From: Pedobacter aquatilis
Lineage (GTDB): Bacteria; Bacteroidota; Bacteroidia; Sphingobacteriales; Sphingobacteriaceae
Length of the DNA: 64,000 nucleotides
Reading direction: 5' to 3'
NCBI RefSeq assembly: GCF_030409415.1
Contig: NZ_JAUFPW010000026.1
Coordinates: 1 to 64,000 of the forward strand
Below the pieces are notes generated by a model, which saw nothing but the letters and a program-made list of their open reading frames with translations, had not been told where the DNA came from and ran no database searches. The position numbers were made by a program, and so were the translations under genes. Below, in pieces: positions 25,059-34,393 of the stretch; positions within the stretch are counted from its first letter, which is position 1; the number at the start of each line of letters is the position of its first letter.

Positions 25059-27344
25059 TTATTTTTCTGTTGATAATGAATATGGAAAATCTACAGGATT
25101 TGAACCTCTTGTTTTATTTGGGGTTGCAGACATACCGAAATTTAGTACAGCACCTTTTTGCAAACCGCTGTGGCTAATCCAGTTTTTCGTATATGGCTTT
25201 CCATTCATTTGCAATGATTGTACATAACGATTGTTCTCGTTATTTGCTGGTGCGTTAATTACAACAGTTTTACCGTTTTCTAGTGTTAATGTTACTTTTT
25301 TGAATAATGGAGCACCTAAAACATATTGATCTGTTGCTGGAGTTACCGGATAAAAACCCATTGCAGAAAATACATACCATGCAGATGTTTGTCCATTGTC
25401 TTCATCACCGCAATAACCATCTGGAGTAGCTTTATACATTCTATCCATCGTTTCGCGAACCCAATATTGAGTTTTGTATGGCGCACCGCCATAGTTGTAA
25501 AGATAAATCATATGCTGAATGGGTTGGTTACCATGAGCATATTGACCCATATTGGCAATTTGCATTTCACGAATTTCGTGGATTACACCACCATAAGCAC
25601 TCTCATCAAAAATTGGCGGCATTGAAAAAACAGAATCCAGTTTGGTTACAAACTTATCGTGTCCGCCCATTAGCTTTGCTAAACCATCAATATCTTGAAA
25701 AACCGACCAGGTGTAGTGCCAGCTGTTACCTTCGGTAAAAGCGCCACCCCACTTAAATGGACTGAATGGGCTTTGGAAAGTTCCATCCTGATTTTTTCCA
25801 CGCATTAAACCTGATGACGGATCGAAAAGATTTTTATAATTCATTGCTCTTTTCTTGTAAATATCAATCTCAGAAGCAGGTTTGTTTAAAGCCCTTCCTA
25901 ATTGATAAATGGTAAAATCATCATAAGAATATTCTAAGGTTTTTGCTGCATTTTCGTTCTTTTTAACATCAAAAGGTACATAACCCAATTCGTTGTAATA
26001 TTTAACACCATCACGACCAACTGCTGCCATCGGACCTTCATTATTAGCACCATGTTTTACAGCTTCCCATAGAGTTTGGATATCATAACCACGTAAACCT
26101 TTAATGTAAGCATCAGATACTACAGAAGCAGAGTTATTACCAACCATAATGTTTGCATAACCCGGGCTACTCCACTCAGGTAAGAAACCGCCTTCTTTAT
26201 AATCATTAATTAAACCTTCTTGCATTTCTTTATTAATCGAAGGATAAACAAGGTTTAAGAAAGGGTATAAAGCTCTGAAGGTATCCCAAAAACCCGTACC
26301 AGCGAACATATAACCAGGTTTAATATCTCCAGTATATGGGCTCCAGTGAACAATTTTGTTTTGAGCATCTAGTTCATATAACTTGTTAGGGAAGAACAAA
26401 GTACGATACAGACAAGAATAAAAGGTACGCATTTGGTCGATGGTTCCACCCTCAACAGCAATTTTGCTTAAAGTTTTGTTCCAAACTGCCTTTGCCTTAG
26501 TTTTGGTTACATCGAAGTTATCGCTCGCTAATTCTCTTTTAAGGTTAAGTTCTGCTTGTTCAAAACTGATGAAAGAGGATGCCGTTTTAGCATTAACCTT
26601 TTCACCTTTTGCGGTTTTAAAACCAATTACAGCACCTGTGTGGTCGCTGGTTAATTCTAAATCATTATTTAATTGTTTACCACTCCACGTTTTTGCTATG
26701 CTAAAATCTTTATCGAAATAAATTACAAAGTAGTTTTTGAAATTTTTTGGAAGCGGACCACGAGCATATTTACTTGTGTAACCGATAATTTTACGCTCTT
26801 TCGGGAAAATTTTGATGTATGAACCTTTATTTTGAGCATCAACAACTACAAAAGAACTATCTGTTTTAGGGAAAGTAAATCTAAATTGCGCTGCTCTTTC
26901 TGTTGGTGTAATTTCAGTTGTAACATCAGCATCAGCTAAGTAAACACTGTAATAATATGGTTTTGCAACTTCAGCCTTATGACTAAACCAACTTGCACGT
27001 TCATCATCCGTGAATTTTAATTTACCTGTAACCGGCATAATTGCGAAAGCACCGTAATCATTCATCCAAGGAGACGGTTGGTGAGTTTGTTTAAAACCAC
27101 GAATTTTGTCAGCATCATAAGTATATGCCCAACCATCGCCCATTTTACCTGTTTGCGGTGTCCACATATTCATACCCCAAGGCACACCAACCGCAGGGTA
27201 AGTGTTACCATTCGATAAACTAGGTTTAGATTGAGATCCCATTAGTGGATTTATCCACTCAACCGGATCGCTAATTTTGCCTACTTGCTGTGCGAAACTT
27301 CCAGTTGCCGCAAAGCTTAATAAGGCGATAAATAGTTTTTTCAT
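25059..27344 (-). CDS. GH92 alpha-mannosidase (1 of 3)
   Basis: Exported calcium-dependent exo-alpha-mannosidase candidate of 761 residues; signal peptide to about residue 19. The N-terminal beta-sandwich (to about 260) is followed by an (alpha/alpha)6 barrel. Conserved family segments include GTGFWDTFR (349-357), EGNSWHYTW (538-546, with the likely general-acid glutamate), HGNQPIQH (604-611) and GDEDNGQTSAWY (646-657, with the acidic residues of the base side). The active site looks complete. It is most like the third GH92 here (32118-34385), so the two may be an old duplication. The linkage preference cannot be read with certainty. Confidence 0.92.
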   Translation of the reverse strand: MKKLFIALLSFAATGSFAQQVGKISDPVEWINPLMGSQSKPSLSNGNTYPAVGVPWGMNMWTPQTGKMGDGWAYTYDADKIRGFKQTHQPSPWMNDYGAFAIMPVTGKLKFTDDERASWFSHKAEVAKPYYYSVYLADADVTTEITPTERAAQFRFTFPKTDSSFVVVDAQNKGSYIKIFPKERKIIGYTSKYARGPLPKNFKNYFVIYFDKDFSIAKTWSGKQLNNDLELTSDHTGAVIGFKTAKGEKVNAKTASSFISFEQAELNLKRELASDNFDVTKTKAKAVWNKTLSKIAVEGGTIDQMRTFYSCLYRTLFFPNKLYELDAQNKIVHWSPYTGDIKPGYMFAGTGFWDTFRALYPFLNLVYPSINKEMQEGLINDYKEGGFLPEWSSPGYANIMVGNNSASVVSDAYIKGLRGYDIQTLWEAVKHGANNEGPMAAVGRDGVKYYNELGYVPFDVKKNENAAKTLEYSYDDFTIYQLGRALNKPASEIDIYKKRAMNYKNLFDPSSGLMRGKNQDGTFQSPFSPFKWGGAFTEGNSWHYTWSVFQDIDGLAKLMGGHDKFVTKLDSVFSMPPIFDESAYGGVIHEIREMQIANMGQYAHGNQPIQHMIYLYNYGGAPYKTQYWVRETMDRMYKATPDGYCGDEDNGQTSAWYVFSAMGFYPVTPATDQYVLGAPLFKKVTLTLENGKTVVINAPANNENNRYVQSLQMNGKPYTKNWISHSGLQKGAVLNFGMSATPNKTRGSNPVDFPYSLSTEK

Positions 27345-27375
27345 TTTTTATTTTTCAGTTTATGTGTTTACGCTT

Positions 27376-28770
27376 TTATCTTCTTTCATTATAGACCTGA
27401 AATTCGGCCAGTTCAATTTGCTTATCAAATTTATCAATGAGTATTCTTACTTGCTTACTCCAAATTCGGTTGAATCGGTGAATTTTAATCCTTGATGGAT
27501 CCGATCCATTAAGAATCAATTTCCATGTTCCATTATCATTATATTCCAATCTATACGCCTTAATATTTGCCTTTTTTTCTGCGATCACGATTGTATTAAA
27601 AGCCTTATCTTTTTCAAAAACAACTTCGAACCATGGCTCCTTAACTTTCGGGTTTGACATCCATGCAGTATTAAAGCTATCATCATTCGCAAAATCCATA
27701 ATCCACATATCATCACTCCAGCTAGAATTTGTAGCCTGCTTTTTAGCAATATTCGAAGAAATTATTGGTGCTTCGGAAACCGGAAGTGTTTTCACAGGTC
27801 CTATATTTTTCCACTTTGTACCAATTTCTTTTAAAGTTGTTAAGGCATTATCATCAATTAAACCATCACGATTTGGTGCAACGTTAAGAATAAAATTACA
27901 GTAAGCTTCATTAAGTGGTGTTATCATGTTATTAACTAAAACATCGGCAGTTTTAGTTGCTACAGTTGGAAAATCAGTTTTCCAAAACCAAGAGGTATTA
28001 ATTGGCAAACAAGATAGTGCAGGGAGTTTGTTGCTTTCTTTCTGTATGTGCTGACCAGCACCTTGTTCATAAGATTTAATGTCAGTATAATAAAGTGCTT
28101 CTGCAGGATATTTGGCAGCATTTAAATCCATCACCAAGCATTCTGGTTGCAGAGATTTTATCAATCGATAGATTTCTTCGAAAGGCACATCATCGTACGA
28201 GATTCTAGACCATGGCGCATCCCAACCATCGATAATTAGGGCATCAATTTTACCATAATTAGTCATTAGTTCACGAATCTGGGCTTTAATAAAATTAACT
28301 TTTTCTGGAGTGATTTGACCTGGTCTGATTTTGTGGTGTGTATCTAAAATAGAGAAATACAACATAACTTTTAAGCCAGCCTTTCTAAAAGATTCTGTAT
28401 AAGCTTTTACAACGTCTTTTTTATATGGGCTGTTCATTACGCTGTAATCTGTTGTTTTTGTATCCCATATTGAAAAACCGCTATGGTGTTTTGTTGTTAA
28501 GCAGCCATAACTCATGTTTGCTGATTTAGCAGCCTTAGCCCATTGATCGGTATTTAATTTTTTAGGATTAAAAATTTGAGGAGAAGCATCCGGATCAGCC
28601 CAATCTTGATCCATATAAGTTGGAATATTGTAATGAATGAACATCCCGAAACGTAAATCAACAAAATCTTGCTGACGTTTAGCTAAGCTAATTTCTTGCG
28701 CTATTGAGGTGTTAGCAATAAAAATAGCAATGCAAAGAAGAGCAGTAAATCTCATAAGTTTTCTTATCAC
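27376..28770 (-). CDS. GH29 alpha-L-fucosidase
   Basis: Exported retaining alpha-fucosidase candidate of 464 residues; signal peptide to about residue 25. The (beta/alpha)8 domain has TKHHSGFSIW (93-102, fucose-binding histidines) and DALIIDGWDAPW, with Asp181 the likely nucleophile. Residues about 340-464 look like a discoidin/F5-8-type beta sandwich, common in GH29 as a carbohydrate-binding or structural domain. The gene lies between two GH92 genes, 59 nt after the second and 31 nt before the first, so it is likely one operon. Fucose removal from a mannose-rich glycan would fit. Confidence 0.9.
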   Translation of the reverse strand: MIRKLMRFTALLCIAIFIANTSIAQEISLAKRQQDFVDLRFGMFIHYNIPTYMDQDWADPDASPQIFNPKKLNTDQWAKAAKSANMSYGCLTTKHHSGFSIWDTKTTDYSVMNSPYKKDVVKAYTESFRKAGLKVMLYFSILDTHHKIRPGQITPEKVNFIKAQIRELMTNYGKIDALIIDGWDAPWSRISYDDVPFEEIYRLIKSLQPECLVMDLNAAKYPAEALYYTDIKSYEQGAGQHIQKESNKLPALSCLPINTSWFWKTDFPTVATKTADVLVNNMITPLNEAYCNFILNVAPNRDGLIDDNALTTLKEIGTKWKNIGPVKTLPVSEAPIISSNIAKKQATNSSWSDDMWIMDFANDDSFNTAWMSNPKVKEPWFEVVFEKDKAFNTIVIAEKKANIKAYRLEYNDNGTWKLILNGSDPSRIKIHRFNRIWSKQVRILIDKFDKQIELAEFQVYNERR

Positions 28771-28829
28771 GACGGGTTTTGTATGTTAATTAATGTTATT
28801 TTTTCTTTTAATTATTCATCCAATCTGAG

Positions 28830-31049
28830 TTAAGGATTGTAATTTAATGCAGACGGAGGCAAATCTTTGCTTCCCCACACTCTATTTGGCGAACTTCCCA
28901 TCACCAGGTTTAAAGTTCCTCCTCCGTTTAATTCTTTATGGGTAAACCACGATCGGCTTAACACTTTTCCATTTAATTCTGCACTTTGAATGTATTTGTT
29001 TTCGGCAGAGTTATTTTTAGCATTTAGTGTAAAGGTTTTACCGTTTTCTAATTTAATTGAAACACTATTAAAAGCCGGACTACCAATACTATATATCGGA
29101 ATACCAGGTGTTACAGGGAAAAATCCCATCATTGAAAACACAACAAATGCAGTCATACCGCCACCGTCTTCATCGCCCGGAATGCCAAATAAATTATCTG
29201 TGTACCAGGTATCCATAAGCATTCTGATGCGTTTTTGAGTTTTCCAGGGCGAGCCTGTATAGTTATAGATGTATGGGATATGAAAACTTGGCTCGTTACC
29301 CATTACAAACTGACCGACTAAACCAGTTGCATCTGGAAAAGTGTACCACAAATTATATTTGCTACGACCAAGGCTTGTTCTAAAAAGTTCATCAAGTTTT
29401 TGTTCGGCTTTTTCCGTACCGCCCATTAATTTAAAAAGTCCACTCAAATCGTGCTTTACATCCCAATTATAAGTGTAAGCATTATTTTCTGTAAAATATT
29501 CTCTTCCACCTTGTCCGCCAGAAAATTTAGGGTCAAATGGTTCAATCCAGTTTCCATCAGCATCTTTTGGCCAAACAAAACCTTTATCTTCTCTATAAAC
29601 ATTTTTATAATTTTCAGCACGCTTCAAGAATAATTTACGATCATCGGTTTTACCCATATCTTTGGCAAACTGTGCGATGCACCAATCATCAAAACTGTTT
29701 TCAAGGGTTACGGAAACACTTTGTCTTTTTTCAAAACCATGCACTTCTTTAACAAATTCTTTCTCCCCTGCTTTAAGTGCAGGCATATAGCCTTTTTGGG
29801 TATAAAAAGAATCTAAGGATGTTGCAGGTCCGTTTCTCCATGGCAATAGCGTAGCTTCAAGAGAATTTTTTCTGATGCCTTCGTAAGCTTTTTTCAAATC
29901 GAAATTTCGAACACCTTTATTATACGAATCTAAAAACCAAGCAGCAGCGTGGTTACCAGTCATACACGGATTATCGCCAAAAACCAATGCGAATGAAGGC
30001 ATCCAACCGCTTTGCTCATACATTTGAACGTAGGATTGAATTTTATCGCCCTCCATTTTCGGATTTAAAATGGTTTGAAGCGGCTCCAAAGCGATATAAG
30101 TATCCCAAAGCCAGTTATCTACGAAAAAAGGTTTATCAGAGGTATGAATTTTCTTATCATAAGCGCTGTAATATTTTCCATATTCATTAATATCAACCAT
30201 TCGTTCATACGAACGATATAATGAAGTATAGAAAACACGCTTTTGAGCATCAGTACCACCAGTAACATTAATTTGATTCAGCACTTTATTCCATGTAGCC
30301 GTAGCTTTTGAGCGCAGTTTGGTAATATCCCATTCGGTAACTTCTTTCGCTAAGTTTTCTTTTGCTTGTTCTACACTTATAAATGAAATCCCATATTTAA
30401 AAGAAACATTCTGAGCGCCATTTAAAACTTTAAGTAAGCTTTTCTTTTTTGCTTGTCCGTCTTGGTATATAATTTCTACAGGCGTATTCGTTTCAGCGTA
30501 GAAATATGCTTTCATGCCTTGAAATTCCTCTACACCACTAACTTTTGTTTTACCATCAAGGTTGATTTCTCCCCTGTTTAAAATATTTAAGCGGATGTAA
30601 TTATCGGTTTTAGCAGTAAAATTAAATTTGAATAAGCCAGCCTTCGCAGATGGCGCAAAGCTGATACTCGTACCATTATCTTCTAAAACAGATGTGTAAA
30701 AATCTGGTGTTATTTTTTCGTTATCGTAAGTAAATTTTTTGTTCCAGCTTTGTTCATCTACTTTACCAGTAAAAGGCATTAAGCCGAATAGCCAATTTTG
30801 GCGGTGAGATGAAATAGTTAATGGAAAATAAGCAATTTGATCATCAATTTGGTCAGCACGAACCGGAAAGGTTCTTAGCATGCTATTTGGCAAATGTATT
30901 GCAGGTCGGGTTGGCTCTAAAATTAAACCAACGCTTCCAATTTTAGCATCAACATACTTTAAATTATTTGCAACTTGTTGGGCTTTAATATTTACTGTAG
31001 ATAAAATAGCGATAGCCAATAAACTAGTTTTTAGATTATTTATCAGCAT
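28830..31049 (-). CDS. GH92 alpha-mannosidase (2 of 3), divergent member
   Basis: Exported GH92 protein of 739 residues from the chosen ATG. An upstream ATG at 31094 would add 15 residues before the signal peptide MLINNLKTSLLAIAILSTV; the internal start gives a normal signal. Numbered from the upstream ATG, key segments are TENNAYTYNW (535-544), GNEPSFHIPY (599-608) and GDEDGGGMTAF (640-650). The pocket segment reads GNEPSFH where the two other GH92 proteins have GNQPIQH, and the N-terminal half is quite different. It therefore belongs to another GH92 subgroup and probably prefers another linkage or acceptor. Confidence 0.9.
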   Translation of the reverse strand: MLINNLKTSLLAIAILSTVNIKAQQVANNLKYVDAKIGSVGLILEPTRPAIHLPNSMLRTFPVRADQIDDQIAYFPLTISSHRQNWLFGLMPFTGKVDEQSWNKKFTYDNEKITPDFYTSVLEDNGTSISFAPSAKAGLFKFNFTAKTDNYIRLNILNRGEINLDGKTKVSGVEEFQGMKAYFYAETNTPVEIIYQDGQAKKKSLLKVLNGAQNVSFKYGISFISVEQAKENLAKEVTEWDITKLRSKATATWNKVLNQINVTGGTDAQKRVFYTSLYRSYERMVDINEYGKYYSAYDKKIHTSDKPFFVDNWLWDTYIALEPLQTILNPKMEGDKIQSYVQMYEQSGWMPSFALVFGDNPCMTGNHAAAWFLDSYNKGVRNFDLKKAYEGIRKNSLEATLLPWRNGPATSLDSFYTQKGYMPALKAGEKEFVKEVHGFEKRQSVSVTLENSFDDWCIAQFAKDMGKTDDRKLFLKRAENYKNVYREDKGFVWPKDADGNWIEPFDPKFSGGQGGREYFTENNAYTYNWDVKHDLSGLFKLMGGTEKAEQKLDELFRTSLGRSKYNLWYTFPDATGLVGQFVMGNEPSFHIPYIYNYTGSPWKTQKRIRMLMDTWYTDNLFGIPGDEDGGGMTAFVVFSMMGFFPVTPGIPIYSIGSPAFNSVSIKLENGKTFTLNAKNNSAENKYIQSAELNGKVLSRSWFTHKELNGGGTLNLVMGSSPNRVWGSKDLPPSALNYNP

Positions 31050-31149
31050 TGGCGTTTTAAGAGAAATGAAATGAGTTAAGTCTCTTTTTATCATTTTATT
31101 TTGTTACTAAATGGTTTTACTAATATTCCAAAAAAAACTTGTCTTTTGA

Positions 31150-32064
31150 TTAATGGAACTTTTTATGCTCAATTTCTTCTACACTTTCATTTAAGAAATT
31201 AGCATCGCAACAGCTGGCTGCGCCAATAAGTGCAGCGTTTTCTTTAAGCTTGGTAACTTTGATACTTGCATGTACATCATTACCATTTAAAGTTGCAATT
31301 AATTCGGGAGAAAATGCACTGAATGCCCCAGAGATATTGCCTCCTATAATTACCATTTCTGATTTATGTTTTTTAATCACCGGGATTAGAAATTGCGCCA
31401 GATTGTATCCAAACTCCATAAATACACGAGTTGCAGCATGATCGTTTGCTGAAATTGCGACTAACTCTTTAACACCTGCAACAGTATTATTACTTAATTG
31501 ATTATAGCGTTTAACAAACCAACGGGTTGATAGGTAATCTTCCGCAATACCATCAAGAAATGGCGAGTTCCATAAATCGGCATCCTTAGCAACTCCACCT
31601 ATTGAGTATGATGAGCCTAATCCAGTTCCAAGTGTTAATCCAATTACATTAGCATTGCCCCTGGCTGCACCACCAAAAACTTCTCCTTGTAAAAAGCCGG
31701 CAGCATCATTGATAAAGTGTATATTTTCTGCTTTGATGTTTAGTTCAGCAGCTAATTCTTCTTTTATGTTAACACCATATAGTGCCTTAAACTTATCTTG
31801 ATCCTTTATTAAGGAAATTCCGTTTTCGTAATCGAACGGACCCGGCATTGCTATACCAATAAGCTTAGTTTCGGTATTTGATTTTTTGAATGCCTTATTT
31901 ATCACATCGCACCAAGCTGCCAATATTACTTCCTTGCTTTCTTGCGAATCGACGGCACTCCGCTTAACAGAATCCTGAACAATAGTTCTTGTTTCTAAAT
32001 CTACTAATGCCGCTGTAATGTGCGAACCACCAATATCTACACCTAATGCAACAGGTTTTTCCAT
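31150..32064 (-). CDS. ROK-family sugar kinase-like protein
   Basis: Cytoplasmic protein of 304 residues that should phosphorylate a hexose with ATP. The phosphate-1 loop is GVDIGGSHITAALVD (about residues 8-22), and the ROK glycine motif is LTLGTGLGSSYSIGG. The ROK zinc-binding cluster CxCGxxGCxE is absent; the matching region reads LWNSPFLDGIAEDYLS. There is no helix-turn-helix, so it is a kinase type and not a repressor. Placed between two GH92 genes, it may phosphorylate mannose or another released sugar. Its codon use does not stand out. Confidence 0.85.
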   Translation of the reverse strand: MEKPVALGVDIGGSHITAALVDLETRTIVQDSVKRSAVDSQESKEVILAAWCDVINKAFKKSNTETKLIGIAMPGPFDYENGISLIKDQDKFKALYGVNIKEELAAELNIKAENIHFINDAAGFLQGEVFGGAARGNANVIGLTLGTGLGSSYSIGGVAKDADLWNSPFLDGIAEDYLSTRWFVKRYNQLSNNTVAGVKELVAISANDHAATRVFMEFGYNLAQFLIPVIKKHKSEMVIIGGNISGAFSAFSPELIATLNGNDVHASIKVTKLKENAALIGAASCCDANFLNESVEEIEHKKFH

Positions 32065-32117
32065 CTATCTGTATCTTTCTTTATAATTTATCCCTGCAAA
32101 ATGCTAAAGCACTTTAA

Positions 32118-34385
32118 TTATTTACTCAATGAAAAAGGTTTATCTTCTTCATTTAATCCTCTATTCAAATTCGGCTTACTACCCATTTCGAGTTTAAAAA
32201 CACCACCCTTAATTATATCACTATGTGATAAAAAATTACGGGTATAGCTGCTACCATTTAATGTGGCAGATTGAATATAAATGTTCTTATCATCATTAGC
32301 CGGAGCCTCAATAACGAATTTTTTAGAATCGCCTAAATTAATAGTTATTTTCTTAAACATCGGGCTTCCGACAACATATTCTCCACTTCCTGGAGTAACA
32401 CTATAAATACCTAATGCGCTTAATACATACCACGATGATGTTTGCCCTTGATCTTCATCGCCAGGGTATCCATTTTCTGTAGCATCGTAAAGTTTAGTCA
32501 TTACCTCTCTTGCATGAAACTGTGCTTTCCAAGGTTCGTTGGCGTAGTTGTATAAATAAACCATGTGCTGAATGGGTTGGTTTCCATGTGCATACTGACC
32601 TAAATTGGCCATAACCATTTCAGTCATTTCATGTATCATACCGCCATAAGTACCAACTTTAACTTTATTAGGTTCTGAAAAAACTGAATCTAACTTGGCT
32701 ACGAAGTGCTTATTCCCGCCCATTAAATTGATTAAACCTTTTGTATCTTGAAAAACCGACCATTGCCAATGCCAGGCGTTACCTTCTGTAAAAGGTCCGC
32801 CCCACTCAATCGGGTCGAAGTTTGGTGACCATTTGCCAATAACATCCCGACCACGCATAAATTTTGTAGAGGCATCGTAAACATTGCGGTAGTTGTACAT
32901 CTGGCGTTCGAAAATATCCATGTAAAATTTATTGCCAGTCATTTTTGCAAGCTGATAACCGCAATAATCATCATATGCATATTCTAGGGTTTTTGCTGTA
33001 GCTTCTCTGTATTTTGGGTAAGGCACATAACCAAGTTCGAAGTATTCCTTCCAACCATCACGGCCGTTCGCTGGCCCCCACGGACCTTTATTTGTTGCTT
33101 CGTGCAAATATGCCTTTAAAGCTTCTTCCGGATCGAATGTCCGAATTCCTTTTGCCCACGCATCAGCAAATAATGAAATGGCATGATTGCCAATCATACT
33201 GCCGGCCTCGCTTGGAAACGACCAGGAAGGCAGCCAACTGCATTGTTTGTAAGCATCAACCATTGCTTGCATATACTGACCATGCATTTCTGGCTGAACC
33301 AATGTATTTAATGGAAATTGCGCTCTGAAAGTATCCCAAAAACCAGTATCGGTAAACATGTAACCATCGTGTATTTTGCCATCGTATGGGCTAAAATAAT
33401 ACGGCTTTCCTGCAGCGTTTATTTCATAAAATTTTCTCGAAAACAAACTTGCTCTAAAAAAACAAGAGTAGAAGGTTTCCATATCTGCTTTAGAACCACC
33501 CTCCACTAAAATTTTACCTAATGATTTATTCCATACAGATGCAGCTTTAACTTTTGTAGCTTCGAGATTTTTATCAGCCGAAAGTTCTCTTTTAAGGTTT
33601 AGTTCTGCTTGCTCCAAACTGATGTAAGAAGATGCAGTTTTTACCTGAACATTTGCTCCCGCTTCAAATTCTATGTAAGCACCTTTACCTAATCCTTCTG
33701 ATGAAGTTGAATCTGCTTTTACGATATTGGTTTTATTATCCCAGGTACCAAAGCTTTTAATTTTCTTATCAAATTGAATAACGAAAAAGCTTTTCCATTC
33801 TTTTTTAAATCCTTGTCCATTACTCACATATCCGGTTATTTTATTTTCCTTCGGATAAATTTTTACGCCGCTGGTGCGGATATATCCATCTAAAACCAAA
33901 TAACTTTTTTTCCCTCTGGGATAAGAAAAACGAAGATGTGCACCACGTTCTGTTGGCGAAATTTCTGTAGTGATTTGATTTTCAAATTTTACTTTGTAAT
34001 AATTCGGCTTTGCAATTTCATTAGCATGGCTAAACTTTGCCTCACGTTTATTTTCATCAACAACTAAATTATCAATCATCGGCATTAGTGAAAATACAGC
34101 ATAATCGCGGGTCCAGGAGCTGCATTGGTGCGCCTGCTGAAAACCTCTTATTGCATCTTTAAAATATTGATATTTCCAGCCATCACCATTCTTTCCGGTT
34201 TGTGGAGTCCAGGTGTGCATACCGAAAGGTAAAGCCGTAGTTGGATAAGTATTACCACGAGTTAATTCATGTTTAGAATTTGTGCCTTGAAGCGTATTGA
34301 CATATTGCACCAAATCCACTTCCTGGGCAAATAATTTACCAGTTAAAAAGCATAAGAATAAAATGATAGAATACCTCAATTTCAT
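32118..34385 (-). CDS. GH92 alpha-mannosidase (3 of 3)
   Basis: Exported GH92 protein of 755 residues with signal peptide to about residue 20. Family segments are DTGFWDTFR (346-354), EGNAWHWQW (534-542), HGNQPIQH (600-607) and GDEDQGQTSSWYV (642-654). The set of acidic residues expected for calcium-dependent inverting hydrolysis is present. It shares GNQPIQH and RGNTYP-type N-terminal motifs with the GH92 at 25059. It is 8 nt after the DUF4965 gene, so the two are surely co-transcribed. Confidence 0.92.
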   Translation of the reverse strand: MKLRYSIILFLCFLTGKLFAQEVDLVQYVNTLQGTNSKHELTRGNTYPTTALPFGMHTWTPQTGKNGDGWKYQYFKDAIRGFQQAHQCSSWTRDYAVFSLMPMIDNLVVDENKREAKFSHANEIAKPNYYKVKFENQITTEISPTERGAHLRFSYPRGKKSYLVLDGYIRTSGVKIYPKENKITGYVSNGQGFKKEWKSFFVIQFDKKIKSFGTWDNKTNIVKADSTSSEGLGKGAYIEFEAGANVQVKTASSYISLEQAELNLKRELSADKNLEATKVKAASVWNKSLGKILVEGGSKADMETFYSCFFRASLFSRKFYEINAAGKPYYFSPYDGKIHDGYMFTDTGFWDTFRAQFPLNTLVQPEMHGQYMQAMVDAYKQCSWLPSWSFPSEAGSMIGNHAISLFADAWAKGIRTFDPEEALKAYLHEATNKGPWGPANGRDGWKEYFELGYVPYPKYREATAKTLEYAYDDYCGYQLAKMTGNKFYMDIFERQMYNYRNVYDASTKFMRGRDVIGKWSPNFDPIEWGGPFTEGNAWHWQWSVFQDTKGLINLMGGNKHFVAKLDSVFSEPNKVKVGTYGGMIHEMTEMVMANLGQYAHGNQPIQHMVYLYNYANEPWKAQFHAREVMTKLYDATENGYPGDEDQGQTSSWYVLSALGIYSVTPGSGEYVVGSPMFKKITINLGDSKKFVIEAPANDDKNIYIQSATLNGSSYTRNFLSHSDIIKGGVFKLEMGSKPNLNRGLNEEDKPFSLSK

Positions 34386-34393
34386 TTGCCTTA

